Assembly (NCBI RefSeq): GCF_015352425.1
Contig: NZ_JADKNH010000003.1
Coordinates: 372,001 to 436,000 of the forward strand
Length of the DNA: 64,000 nucleotides
Source of the DNA: Fusibacter ferrireducens
GTDB lineage: Bacteria > Bacillota > Clostridia > Peptostreptococcales > Acidaminobacteraceae
Direction: 5' to 3'
A program made the position numbers and the translations under genes. Below the pieces are notes generated by a model. That model worked only from the letters and a program-made list of their open reading frames with translations. It ran no database searches and had not been told where the DNA came from. Of the stretch, positions 36,357 through 44,222 are shown one piece after another. Within the stretch, counting starts at the first letter, position 1, and every line of letters begins with the position of its first letter.

Positions 36357-36850
36357 AACCACCGGTTCTACCGGTGGTTCCAAAGAGCTTTAGCTTTGAG
36401 TCAAAAAACATCTCCTTCTGATAAAATAATAATGGTTCGCCAACCATATTAGCTCAGAAGGAGGATCCGAAATGGATAAGAATAGTTTAGCACATACTCA
36501 TTGGAATTGTAAATATCACGTGGTGTTTGTACCAAAGTATAGCATTTCAAGTGTGATGGGATACTTAAAAGGTAAAAGTGCCTTGATGATATTTGATCGT
36601 CATGAAAATTTGAAATATAAGTATGGAAATCGCCACTTTTGGTGTCGAGGCTATTATGTAGATACAGTTGGACGAAATGAAAAATCGATAAGAGAATATG
36701 TAAAAAATCAATTACAAGAAGATATCGCAAATGATCAAATAAGTATTCAAGAATACATTGACCCGTTTACGGGTAAGCAAGTCGAAGAGGGCAAAAAAAT
36801 AAGAAGCTGCTTTAGCAGCAGCCAGTAAGCGCAAGCAGTTGGCGAACTGA
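36357..36850 (+). mobile_element. IS200/IS605-family insertion sequence remnant
   Basis: The left part has a perfect hairpin (AACCACCGGT / ACCGGTGGTT, 36357-36379). A second palindrome pairs CTCCTTCTGA with TCAGAAGGAG and hides the ribosome binding site of tnpA, as is usual for IS200 elements. The right part carries AGCTGCT/AGCAGCA hairpin sequence after the transposase. No target duplication or inverted termini are expected for this family, so the exact ends are uncertain. The right end may be at TTCAA near 36855, abutting a decayed repeat copy. Confidence 0.75.
36472..36828 (+). pseudogene. tnpA: IS200-type transposase TnpA with internal deletion of the HUH motif
   Basis: The 118-residue frame begins MDKNSLAHTHWNCKYHVVF and continues GYLKGKSALMIFDRHENLKYKYGNRHFW, both typical of IS200 TnpA, and keeps the catalytic Tyr at about residue 76 (REYVKNQ). 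Between them, right after VPKY (residues 20-23), about 45 residues are missing, including the metal-binding HxH (usually in DHIHM). The deletion is in frame. In intact relatives the lost segment is bounded by PKY-like residues on both sides, so recombination between short repeats is a likely cause. The protein should be unable to cut DNA. Confidence 0.85.
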
Positions 36851-36909
36851 TTCAATGAGCCGAAAGCTGTGCTAAGGCATGTTCACCCTCAAGTAGCGTC
36901 AGCGAAAAT
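36851..36909 (+). repeat. Degenerate partial copy of the two-hairpin repeat (site C)
   Basis: It contains the core from GAGCCGAAAGCTGTGCTAAG to AGCGTCAGCGAAAAT. The 5' CAACAAG and the whole second hairpin are missing. It lies between the IS200 remnant and the promoter of the ABC operon, downstream of the rplT terminator and in rplT orientation. Confidence 0.8.
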
Positions 36910-36915
36910 AAGCAC

Positions 36916-36944
36916 TTGACATTTATCTTTTCTATCTCTATAAT
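36916..36944 (+). promoter_or_regulatory. Consensus promoter of the ABC-2 exporter operon
   Basis: TTGACA (36916-36921) and TATAAT (36939-36944) match the consensus exactly, with a 17-bp spacer. Confidence 0.93.
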
Positions 36945-36969
36945 GCATGTACCTTAAGGAATAACACTG

Positions 36970-36995
36970 TTTGATTAACCAATTAGTTAATCAAA
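36970..36995 (+). promoter_or_regulatory. Palindromic operator downstream of the ABC operon promoter
   Basis: TTTGATTAAC and GTTAATCAAA form perfect 10-bp inverted arms around a 6-bp centre. The site lies about 20 bp after the expected transcription start and before the first gene, a roadblock position suited to the ArsR-type regulator encoded at the end of the operon (inference). Confidence 0.75.
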
Positions 36996-37019
36996 TGCGC
37001 GCATCAACAAAGGAGACAC

Positions 37020-37832
37020 ATGTTTATAAAGAGTATTAAAGCAACTTTTATAAGAGATTGGATTACTCAGTTAAGAGCCTATCCCATGCATTTTTTTATT
37101 GGAAATGTATTGACTGTTTTTTATACCGTTCTTGGCGCTTTTTTTATGTACCATTTACTATTTCAAGGACATTTGAAAGCCTCGTTTGAGCAATACACTG
37201 GCACAAGCGATTATATGACCTATGTAATCATAGGCAGTTTGGCTTATGCACTAGTCGTGAGAACGCTACTCAATGTGAGTCGAAGTCTCATAACCGAACT
37301 TAGACAGGGTACACTTGAAAGTTTGATGCTAGCACCTTTTAGTCGGATTGGATACTTTATAGGCAATATGTTACAGCAGACGATCACATCGCTTGGTGAA
37401 GTATTTCTTTCCATGATTTTTTGTTTGATCTTTGGATTATCCGTGGGGACCATAAATGGGGTTACATTTGTGGTCAGTTTAGTGATGACACTATATGCCT
37501 ACTTCGGCCTTTCACTTTGTTTAGGGGCAATCATGCTCTACACGAGAGATACGTACATTTCTCAAAACACCCTGTTTTTGTTCATATTTTTAGTCAGTGG
37601 GGTGATTTTTCCAGTGGAATATTTGCCAAAATATTTAAACGTCATTGGAGCTTCATTGCCTGTGAGGGATAGTATTGTCATACTCAGAGCTGCAGTGATG
37701 GATGGTGTCACTATAGAGTCCTTGTCTCCAATATATTTGAGACTCTTTTTACTGGGAACAGGTTATTTTGTAGTTGGCTATAGTGCAATAAAAAAAATAG
37801 AGCGCATAGCGCTTGAAAAAATATTTGGGTAG
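37020..37832 (+). CDS. ABC-2 type transporter permease
   Basis: A 270-residue integral membrane protein with six predicted helices and the ABC-2 family pattern, including the conserved LRQGTLESLMLAPFSR segment after TM2 and the LFIFLVSGVIFPVEYLPKYL region before the last helices. AAAGGAGA precedes the ATG. It is the first gene of a four-gene unit (permease, ATPase, permease, ArsR regulator). Pairs of related permeases with one ATPase usually form heterodimeric exporters of lipids, drugs or peptides; the substrate is unknown. Confidence 0.9.
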   Translation: MFIKSIKATFIRDWITQLRAYPMHFFIGNVLTVFYTVLGAFFMYHLLFQGHLKASFEQYTGTSDYMTYVIIGSLAYALVVRTLLNVSRSLITELRQGTLESLMLAPFSRIGYFIGNMLQQTITSLGEVFLSMIFCLIFGLSVGTINGVTFVVSLVMTLYAYFGLSLCLGAIMLYTRDTYISQNTLFLFIFLVSGVIFPVEYLPKYLNVIGASLPVRDSIVILRAAVMDGVTIESLSPIYLRLFLLGTGYFVVGYSAIKKIERIALEKIFG

Positions 37833-37840
37833 GTGTAGAA

Positions 37841-38818
37841 ATGATTGAAGCGAGAAATCTAAAGAAAACATATCATACAAAAGTAAAAAAAGGACTCTTT
37901 AAACGAGAGAAAGATATTGTTGAAGCGGTAAAAGGCATACATTTAAAACTAGAAAAAGGTCAAATTATTGGACTTTTAGGCATAAACGGTGCTGGCAAAA
38001 CAACGACTATAAAAATGTTGTCAACACTGATTAAAGCCACTTCTGGTGAAATACTTGTAGATGGCGTGGAAATCAACGAAAATCCACTTAAAATCAAGCA
38101 AAAGGTCAATATGATTGCCGGTGGAGAGCGTATGATTTATTGGAGACTAACTGGCAGAGAAAATCTTTGGTATTATGGGCAACTCTATGGCATTCCTGAT
38201 AAAGTCTTGAAAACACGCATTGACCGCCTGTTGACGCTTGTTGGGCTTAATGAAAAACAAAATGTCCCTGTTGAACGCTACTCGAAAGGGATGAAGCAAA
38301 GGCTTCAAATTGCCAGAGGGCTCATCAATGATCCTGATTACTTGTTTATGGATGAACCAACGTTAGGTTTGGATGCTCCCATTGCAAGGGAAATTAGGAC
38401 TTATATAAAAAAACTTGCTATTGAAGAGCAAAAGGGTATTCTTTTAACATCTCATTATATTAATGAAGTTGAGGCATTATGTGATTATATTTATATCTTA
38501 GATCATGGTGAAGTTATTTTAGAAGGGACGGCAAAGACACTATCCGAAAGTACTTTCGAAACGAAAATCACAGTGCTTGAACTCGCTGAGATGAATTCAG
38601 AGATTGAAGCATCCATGCAGAGATTTGCAGTTGAGGAAAATGCGATTATCCATAGATCCCCAGACGCGTATTTAATACGTTTTGAATCTAAAAATGAATT
38701 GACCGAGGCGCTTGTTAAGCGCATTCACTCTGAAAACTTACCGCTTTCAAAGCTTTATGTGGAAGCACCTAAATTAGAAGATACCATCATAGAAATCTCA
38801 AGGCGGGTGAACTCATGA
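37841..38818 (+). CDS. ABC transporter ATP-binding protein, DrrA/NatA type
   Basis: A 325-residue ATPase with Walker A GINGAGKTTT (about residue 47), signature YSKGMKQRLQIARGL, Walker B YLFMDEPTLGLD and H-loop TSHYINEVEAL. A C-terminal extension of about 100 residues, as in DrrA/NatA-type exporters, follows the core. It overlaps the next permease gene by 4 bp, so translation is coupled. It supplies energy to the two ABC-2 permeases on either side. Confidence 0.95.
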   Translation: MIEARNLKKTYHTKVKKGLFKREKDIVEAVKGIHLKLEKGQIIGLLGINGAGKTTTIKMLSTLIKATSGEILVDGVEINENPLKIKQKVNMIAGGERMIYWRLTGRENLWYYGQLYGIPDKVLKTRIDRLLTLVGLNEKQNVPVERYSKGMKQRLQIARGLINDPDYLFMDEPTLGLDAPIAREIRTYIKKLAIEEQKGILLTSHYINEVEALCDYIYILDHGEVILEGTAKTLSESTFETKITVLELAEMNSEIEASMQRFAVEENAIIHRSPDAYLIRFESKNELTEALVKRIHSENLPLSKLYVEAPKLEDTIIEISRRVNS

Positions 38819-39630
38819 AGCATTTTATAAAAGTTGTTCGAGCAGAAGCACATAAACAATTTAGAAATAAGATTCATAACGTTTGGGTTGTATTCTCCAT
38901 GTTAATTTGGCCTATTCTTGCATTTGCAGCGGCTTACTTTCAATTTAAACCTTTTTCATTTGAGGCGATCACTGAAAAAGTGAGTTATCTTAATGATGAA
39001 AGCATTATAACTTACATCATGATAGGTTATTTTGCCATGGTCTTTTTTAGATCTTTTGTTCAATCGGCATGGGAATTTTCATCGGAACGTATTTATGGCA
39101 CTCTAGAACTCATCTATTTGTCCCCTGCAAGCCGAATTGCAATCATTTTGGGTAATGCCATTGCATCTTTAGCGATTAATGTGTGGATGTTTGCCTTATT
39201 TATGACAGGAATATATATTCTTTTTAATCAAGTACCTCTTATGAATGGCGCTGTTCTAACATTGGCGCTTGCCATGATGGTTTTAATGTCCATTCTCTGG
39301 GGCATGCTTTTGAATGCATTGTTCTTATTTACGAGAGATTCTGGTATGCTGTTCACTGTACTGGAAGAACCCATGGAACTCTTTGCAGGTGTGAAAATTC
39401 CAGTTCAACTCTTTCCATTGTGGGCAAAGGGGATTGGTTTGGCATTTCCGCTTACTTATGTGATTAAATTACTGAGGGAAGTGGTATTCTTAGGGCATAA
39501 TCTAGCAGAAGTCAGTGCACTGTTCTATACTTGTATATTTATTTGTACTATAATGTTTGTGGCGACTGTTTTTATACTGAAATGGGGCGAAAGACACAAT
39601 GCCATTACAGGGGATATGGCATTATTTTAG
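38815..39630 (+). CDS. ABC-2 type transporter permease
   Basis: A 271-residue membrane protein with six predicted helices. The SSERIYGTLELIYLSPASR segment corresponds to the LRQGTLESLMLAPFSR segment in the permease at 37020, so the two are probably paralogous halves of one channel. Its ATG lies inside the end of the ATPase gene. The regulator gene follows after 9 bp. Confidence 0.9.
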   Translation: MKHFIKVVRAEAHKQFRNKIHNVWVVFSMLIWPILAFAAAYFQFKPFSFEAITEKVSYLNDESIITYIMIGYFAMVFFRSFVQSAWEFSSERIYGTLELIYLSPASRIAIILGNAIASLAINVWMFALFMTGIYILFNQVPLMNGAVLTLALAMMVLMSILWGMLLNALFLFTRDSGMLFTVLEEPMELFAGVKIPVQLFPLWAKGIGLAFPLTYVIKLLREVVFLGHNLAEVSALFYTCIFICTIMFVATVFILKWGERHNAITGDMALF

Positions 39631-39639
39631 GAGTTAAGG

Positions 39640-40683
39640 ATGAAAATATCGAGAGTGGCTTATAGAGATTGGCAAGTAGATTTTGTATATGCGCCTTTTT
39701 TTGAAATGTTTTGTAGCTTACATGTTCTGTTCCATGCGGCACATCATAAAGCGAGAAAAAAATGGGCAATAGAGACAGAAAAGAAGATGGATCCTGAGCT
39801 CTATAAACGATTGGCATTTTACGATATTGTCACAGAGGGGTGGATGGGTGCCATGGAGATTAGTCATTTAGACGAAGCTTATGCTGATTTTAATGTACTC
39901 AGCGGTATCCGAAAGATAGAGACGATTCCAAATCTTAAATTTGCAGACCTCATGCTAAATCGAACAGTAGCCCTCTCAGATCTTCGAAAAATTTTGGTTC
40001 TTAAAAAATGTCATATTGAATCCCTTCAACAAGAGCAAGTAGAGTTCCTGTTGGATGTGGAAAGCTATAAAGACGATTTTATATCTGCGCTAAAAGCGTA
40101 TTTTTATTTACATTTCCAAGAGGTTCAAATAGAAACAGAGGCCTTTATGATCAGCACACTGAAGGCACATAAAAAATTAAGTGAATCCATGGATTTTATA
40201 AAGTATTTAGAGCTACTGCACCCGAGGATTGAATCAACGCCTACGCATCTGAGACTTCATAAGTTTAAGAGATTTGATTACAGCTATGACGACATTCAAA
40301 GAGTTGAAATCGGCATTAGTACTTTTATTGATCCTCATCTCTTAGTGGGATATGAGATGGATTTTTTACGACTGACCATTAGAGCAAAGATAGAACCAAT
40401 GGATGATGAGGTGCATGATGACTTGATTATACTCATCAAGGCATTAGGTGATAAGACCAGACTTAAAATTCTCAAATGCCTTTATGAAAAACCTTGGAGT
40501 ACTCAGGCGCTTGCAGAGCAATTATCCATTAGTGAAGCAGGTATCTCCAAACAATTAAAAATTTTAAATCGAGCGTATCTTGTTAGAAAAATAAGGCAAG
40601 GAAACTTCATTTTATATTATATAAATACAGAAATGATTGATAGAATTCCCATGAATGTGTATCAATATTTAGATGAAAAATAG
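39640..40683 (+). CDS. ArsR-family transcriptional regulator with long N-terminal domain
   Basis: A 347-residue protein. The last 90 residues form an ArsR-type winged helix (IKALGDKTRLKILKCLYEKP, STQALAEQLSISEAGISKQLKIL, GNFILYYINTE). The first 250 residues form a helical domain, as in DUF5937-containing ArsR regulators; no metal-binding CxC motif is seen. Located at the end of the ABC exporter operon, it probably represses that operon through the palindrome at 36970, with an unknown ligand sensed by the N-terminal domain. Self-regulation is inferred. Confidence 0.85.
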   Translation: MKISRVAYRDWQVDFVYAPFFEMFCSLHVLFHAAHHKARKKWAIETEKKMDPELYKRLAFYDIVTEGWMGAMEISHLDEAYADFNVLSGIRKIETIPNLKFADLMLNRTVALSDLRKILVLKKCHIESLQQEQVEFLLDVESYKDDFISALKAYFYLHFQEVQIETEAFMISTLKAHKKLSESMDFIKYLELLHPRIESTPTHLRLHKFKRFDYSYDDIQRVEIGISTFIDPHLLVGYEMDFLRLTIRAKIEPMDDEVHDDLIILIKALGDKTRLKILKCLYEKPWSTQALAEQLSISEAGISKQLKILNRAYLVRKIRQGNFILYYINTEMIDRIPMNVYQYLDEK

Positions 40684-40755
40684 AAATTTAGAAATATGTA
40701 GAGTAGCAAAGGAAAAAAAATAAGAAATTATTAGACAGAAATTGTCCCATGTATC

Positions 40756-40784
40756 TTGTATACAAAATCTAATTGTCATATAAT
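40756..40784 (+). promoter_or_regulatory. Promoter of pta
   Basis: TTGTAT (40756-40761) and TATAAT (40779-40784), spacer 17 bp. Confidence 0.8.
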
Positions 40785-40816
40785 AAACCTATAAATAAAA
40801 TTAAGGAGTTTTGGAA

Positions 40817-41818
40817 ATGGCATTTTTAGATAAGATAGTAGAAATCGCTAAAAGCGATGTTCAAACGATTGTTTTACCAGAAGCGTTTGACCCAAGAACA
40901 ATAGAAGCAACTCACAAAGTATTAGAAAAAGGCATTGCGAAGGTTATTTTAATAGGTGATGAAGCTGAAATTAAATCTACTGCTGGACAGTGGAATATTG
41001 ATGGTGCTGAATTCATCAACCCAAAAACTTTTAAGGATATGGATAAATTGGTGACAAAGCTTGCTGAACTTAGAAAAAGCAAAGGCATGACTGAAGATCA
41101 AGCTAGAGAAATTTTGATGACTAATGTGCTCTATCTTGGTGTCATGCTTGTTAAGATGGGATATGCAGGCGGTATGGTTGCTGGTGCAGCAAATGCGACT
41201 GGTGATGTATTGAGACCGGCACTTCAAATTTTGAAAACCGCTCCAGGTATTAAACTGGCATCTGGTGCTTTCATTATGGAAGTACCTGATTGTGAGTATG
41301 GCGAAAACGGTATTTTCATATTCAGCGACTGTGCTTTAAACCCAAATCCAAATGCTGAAGAACTTGCCCACATTGCAGTGAGCTCTGCAAATACATTTAA
41401 AGCCTTAGTCCATGCTGAACCACATGTGAGTATTTTATCATTTTCTTCAAAGGGATCGGCTAAACATCCTGATGTAGACAAGGTGATTGAAGCAACTCAA
41501 ATTGCAAAAGCATTGGCGCCTGAAATCAGTCTGGATGGTGAATTACAATTTGATGCATCAATTGATGCTGCAATTGGTAAGAAAAAAGCACCTGATTCAA
41601 CTGTAGCGGGTCAAGCAAATGTCATTATTTTTCCTGACCTCGATGCTGGAAATATTGGCTATAAACTTGTTCAAAGACTTGCAAAAGCAAACGCTTATGG
41701 TCCTGTAATACAAGGTCTTTCAATGCCAGTGAACGATTTATCTAGAGGGTGTTTTGCCGATGATATCGTTGGTACTGTGGCATTAACTGCATTACAAGCT
41801 CAGATGCAAAATAAATAG
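40817..41818 (+). CDS. pta: Phosphate acetyltransferase
   Basis: A 333-residue Pta of the short, single-domain type. Typical motifs are TIVLPEAFDPRTIEA near the N-terminus, CALNPNPNAEELAHIA and the C-terminal GPVIQGLSMPVNDLSRG. It interconverts acetyl-CoA and acetyl phosphate, the entry to ATP production via acetate kinase in fermenters; ackA is not in the window. AAGGAG is 8 nt from the ATG at 40817; a TTG at 40811 is in frame but too close. It has its own promoter and terminator. Confidence 0.96.
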   Translation: MAFLDKIVEIAKSDVQTIVLPEAFDPRTIEATHKVLEKGIAKVILIGDEAEIKSTAGQWNIDGAEFINPKTFKDMDKLVTKLAELRKSKGMTEDQAREILMTNVLYLGVMLVKMGYAGGMVAGAANATGDVLRPALQILKTAPGIKLASGAFIMEVPDCEYGENGIFIFSDCALNPNPNAEELAHIAVSSANTFKALVHAEPHVSILSFSSKGSAKHPDVDKVIEATQIAKALAPEISLDGELQFDASIDAAIGKKKAPDSTVAGQANVIIFPDLDAGNIGYKLVQRLAKANAYGPVIQGLSMPVNDLSRGCFADDIVGTVALTALQAQMQNK

Positions 41819-41841
41819 AAATTAGAGTGAATTTTTAAGAC

Positions 41842-41886
41842 AAAGCCACTTTGAAGTGATTTCAATCATTTTGAAGTGGCTTTTTT
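41842..41886 (+). terminator. Terminator of pta
   Basis: AAAGCCACTT pairs with AAGTGGCTTT, with a six-T tail that runs straight into the next repeat array. Confidence 0.88.
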
Positions 41887-41887
41887 A

Positions 41888-42284
41888 AACAACAAGATTT
41901 GAGCCGAAAGCTGTGCTGAGGCATGTTCACCCTCAAACAGCGTCAGCGAAAATCGTTTTGGGGCACTGAGAAGTGCTCCAAATGTTGTTGTATGCAAGAT
42001 TTGAGCCGAAAGCTGTGCTGAGGCATGTTCACCCTCAAACAGTGTCAGCGAAAATCGTTTTAGGGCACTGAGAAGTGCTCTAAATGTTGTTGTATGCAAG
42101 ATTTGAGCCGAAAGCTGTGCTGAGGCATGTTCACCCTCAAACAGCGTCAGCGAAAATCGTTTTAGGGCACTGAGAAGTGCCCTAAATGTTGTTGTATGCA
42201 AGATTTGAGCCGAAAGCTGTGCTGAGGCATGTTCACCCTCAAACAGCGTCAGCGAAAATCGTTTTGGGGCATTGGAGATGACAC
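41888..42284 (+). repeat. Tandem array of four ~102-bp two-hairpin repeats (site D)
   Basis: Units start at about 41888, 41995, 42097 and 42199 with an exact 102-bp period. The second hairpin differs from the other sites and has co-varying arms: TTTGGGGCACT/AGTGCTCCAAA, TTTAGGGCACT/AGTGCTCTAAA and TTTAGGGCACT/AGTGCCCTAAA in the first three units. The last unit reverts to the CATT-GGA-GATG form and lacks the final CAAATGTTGTTG. It begins 1-2 bp after the pta terminator tail. Confidence 0.95.
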
Positions 42285-42377
42285 TGAGAACATGACTTCC
42301 AGCGTGTATTGAATCCTTATCAGTGAATTTGGAAGACCAATTTACAAATCGTTAACAAATAAAAATGACAAACTCGA

Positions 42378-42406
42378 TTGACACCCCGGGTGGATGGGGG
42401 TATAAT
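42378..42406 (+). promoter_or_regulatory. Promoter with GC-rich spacer (possible operator) of the ferredoxin gene
   Basis: TTGACA (42378-42383) and TATAAT (42401-42406) are perfect and 17 bp apart. The spacer CCCCGGGTGGATGGGGG is strikingly GC-rich and has CCCC/GGGG symmetry, suggesting a repressor site between the boxes. Confidence 0.85.
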
Positions 42407-42436
42407 GGCTACAGAATATAGTAAAAGGAGTAAATC

Positions 42437-42634
42437 ATGAGTAAAAAAGTAGCTTCAATTGACAAGGGGAGATGTGATCGATCTCCATTTTGTCCAGTTA
42501 AGAGGGTTTGTCCGGTAAATGCGGTAAAAGGCAGTATGTTCGCAGCACCTTCCATTAGTGCTGAGGCGTGTATCGGATGTGGTAAATGCGTTGCGTATTG
42601 TCCAATGGGCGCTGTTCAAATGGTCAATCTATAA
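42437..42634 (+). CDS. Small ferredoxin-like 4Fe-4S protein
   Basis: A 65-residue protein with a classical second motif CIGCGKCVAYCP (Cys45, 48, 51, 55) but an atypical first motif: Cys13-x5-Cys19-x5-Cys25-Pro (CDRSPFCPVKRVCP). That gives seven cysteines, so one cluster would lack a fourth Cys ligand if arranged as in standard 2[4Fe-4S] ferredoxins. By memory the CDxxPFCPxxRVCP form recurs in other Clostridia. It is a single gene with AAAGGAG before the ATG, a consensus promoter and a large terminator hairpin. An electron-transfer role is likely; the partner is unknown. Confidence 0.85.
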   Translation: MSKKVASIDKGRCDRSPFCPVKRVCPVNAVKGSMFAAPSISAEACIGCGKCVAYCPMGAVQMVNL

Positions 42635-42668
42635 TCATCTAAAGCATGAATTATTTTTGTATTCTATA

Positions 42669-42722
42669 AATAGACTAGAGGATCTACAGATTTATAAGTC
42701 CGTAGATATTCTAGTCTATTTA
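42669..42722 (+). terminator. Large hairpin after the ferredoxin gene
   Basis: AAATAGACTAGA and TCTAGTCTATTT form the outer stem and ATCTAC/GTAGAT the inner stem. The following tail is T-rich but not a clean T run. Confidence 0.7.
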
Positions 42723-42822
42723 TATTTCAATTTTGGTTTTGCTTTTGTAAAAAAAAATGTATAATATATAAAGTACCTTTAGGCATGAAATAATAATAGC
42801 AGCATTCAATAGGGGGAACACA

Positions 42823-44178
42823 ATGAAACGATTAAAAAATAGTCTCAGAAAAAGTTTAAAACCAGCACAAGTTCTGGTGTTAGGATTTGCTGGGACAATT
42901 ATTTTGGGAACACTTATGCTTATGTTGCCAATGTCCTCTGCTAATGGCCATCCCACATCTTTTATCAATGCTTTCTTCACATCAACCTCTGCGGTTTGTG
43001 TAACGGGGCTTGTAGTTGTGGATACCGGAACGTACTGGAGTGTATTTGGCAAAACGGTGATATTACTCTTAATTCAAATTGGTGGTCTGGGATTTATGAC
43101 CATGGCCACATCAATTGCGATTATATTAGGTAAAAAAATAAGTTTAAGAAATAGACTGATCATGCAGGAAGCACTGAATCAATTCTCCATTTCAGGTGTC
43201 ATTAGATTGACACAGTACATCGTCTTGACGACTCTTGGCATCGAATTAGTAGGTGCTGTGTTCCTTTCAACAAGATTTATTCCGCAGTTTGGCGTTAAAA
43301 ATGGCATCTATTATGCGGTGTTTCATTCGGTATCTGCATTCTGTAATGCTGGATTTGACATTATGGGCAATGGCGTGAGCTTAATGCAATATGTGAGCGA
43401 TCCGCTGATTTCTATTGTGATCATGTTTTTAATTATATTAGGAGGGCTTGGATTTTCTGTTATTGTGGACATTGGTCGAACAAAAAACATCAGAAAACTC
43501 TCTCTGCATTCAAAATTGACATTATCGATGACTTTTAGCTTGATCATAACTGGATTTATTGCTGTCTTTCTATTTGAAATGAAAAATCCGGATACGCTGG
43601 GAGGCTTAAATTTAGGTGGTAAAATACTTGCTTCATTATTTCATTCGGTAACACCGAGAACTGCAGGTTTTAACACACTGGATACAGCTCGTCTTACACT
43701 GCCAACACTTCTCTTTACGATTCTGTTCATGCTCATTGGAGGGTCGCCGGGATCTACAGCAGGTGGGATTAAGACCACGACCATAGGCGTTATATTTTTA
43801 AAGGTGAGGGCTGTGATCAAGGGATCTGATGATGTTGAGTTTGCACATAGAAGAATTTCTAAAGATACCATCAATCGGGCACTTGCGGTTTTCTTCATAG
43901 CAGGTTCAGCCTTTGTGCTTGTGACGGTGCTACTCACCATTACAGAAAAAAATGCCTCACTTGAATCTGTACTGTTTGAGGCAATGAGTGCACTTGGCAC
44001 GGTTGGTCTATCCATGGGATTGACGCCGTCACTTTCTTTGGCGGGGAAAATCGTCATAGCGATAGCAATGTTCTTTGGTAGACTTGGACCTTTGACCATT
44101 GTTTTGGCACTGAGCAACAGAGATCTATCGAAACGAAAACTGATTCGTTATCCAGAGGGCAAAATCATTGTTGGGTAA
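42823..44178 (+). CDS. ktrB: Potassium uptake channel subunit KtrB/TrkH family
   Basis: A 451-residue polytopic protein of the Trk/Ktr superfamily. Four P-loop selectivity segments with the conserved glycine are visible: TSAVCVTGL, SAFCNAGFD, TPRTAGFNT and SALGTVGLS. The length and the absence of extra N-terminal helices favour KtrB over TrkH. It forms the membrane channel for K+ (or Na+-coupled K+) uptake. GGGGG precedes the ATG and TATAAT lies at 42760-42765. The gating subunit gene follows after 44 bp. Confidence 0.93.
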   Translation: MKRLKNSLRKSLKPAQVLVLGFAGTIILGTLMLMLPMSSANGHPTSFINAFFTSTSAVCVTGLVVVDTGTYWSVFGKTVILLLIQIGGLGFMTMATSIAIILGKKISLRNRLIMQEALNQFSISGVIRLTQYIVLTTLGIELVGAVFLSTRFIPQFGVKNGIYYAVFHSVSAFCNAGFDIMGNGVSLMQYVSDPLISIVIMFLIILGGLGFSVIVDIGRTKNIRKLSLHSKLTLSMTFSLIITGFIAVFLFEMKNPDTLGGLNLGGKILASLFHSVTPRTAGFNTLDTARLTLPTLLFTILFMLIGGSPGSTAGGIKTTTIGVIFLKVRAVIKGSDDVEFAHRRISKDTINRALAVFFIAGSAFVLVTVLLTITEKNASLESVLFEAMSALGTVGLSMGLTPSLSLAGKIVIAIAMFFGRLGPLTIVLALSNRDLSKRKLIRYPEGKIIVG

Positions 44179-44222
44179 TGGCTTTGAAATTATAAAAAGA
44201 TGAAGCTAATGGAGGAAGAAGC

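Noticed and set aside
36357-36850. Active IS200 element
   Set aside because: The transposase lacks the HxH metal-binding motif, so it should be inactive by itself.
41888-42284. CRISPR array
   Set aside because: The whole 102-bp unit is repeated with no unique spacers between short identical repeats, and no cas genes are near.
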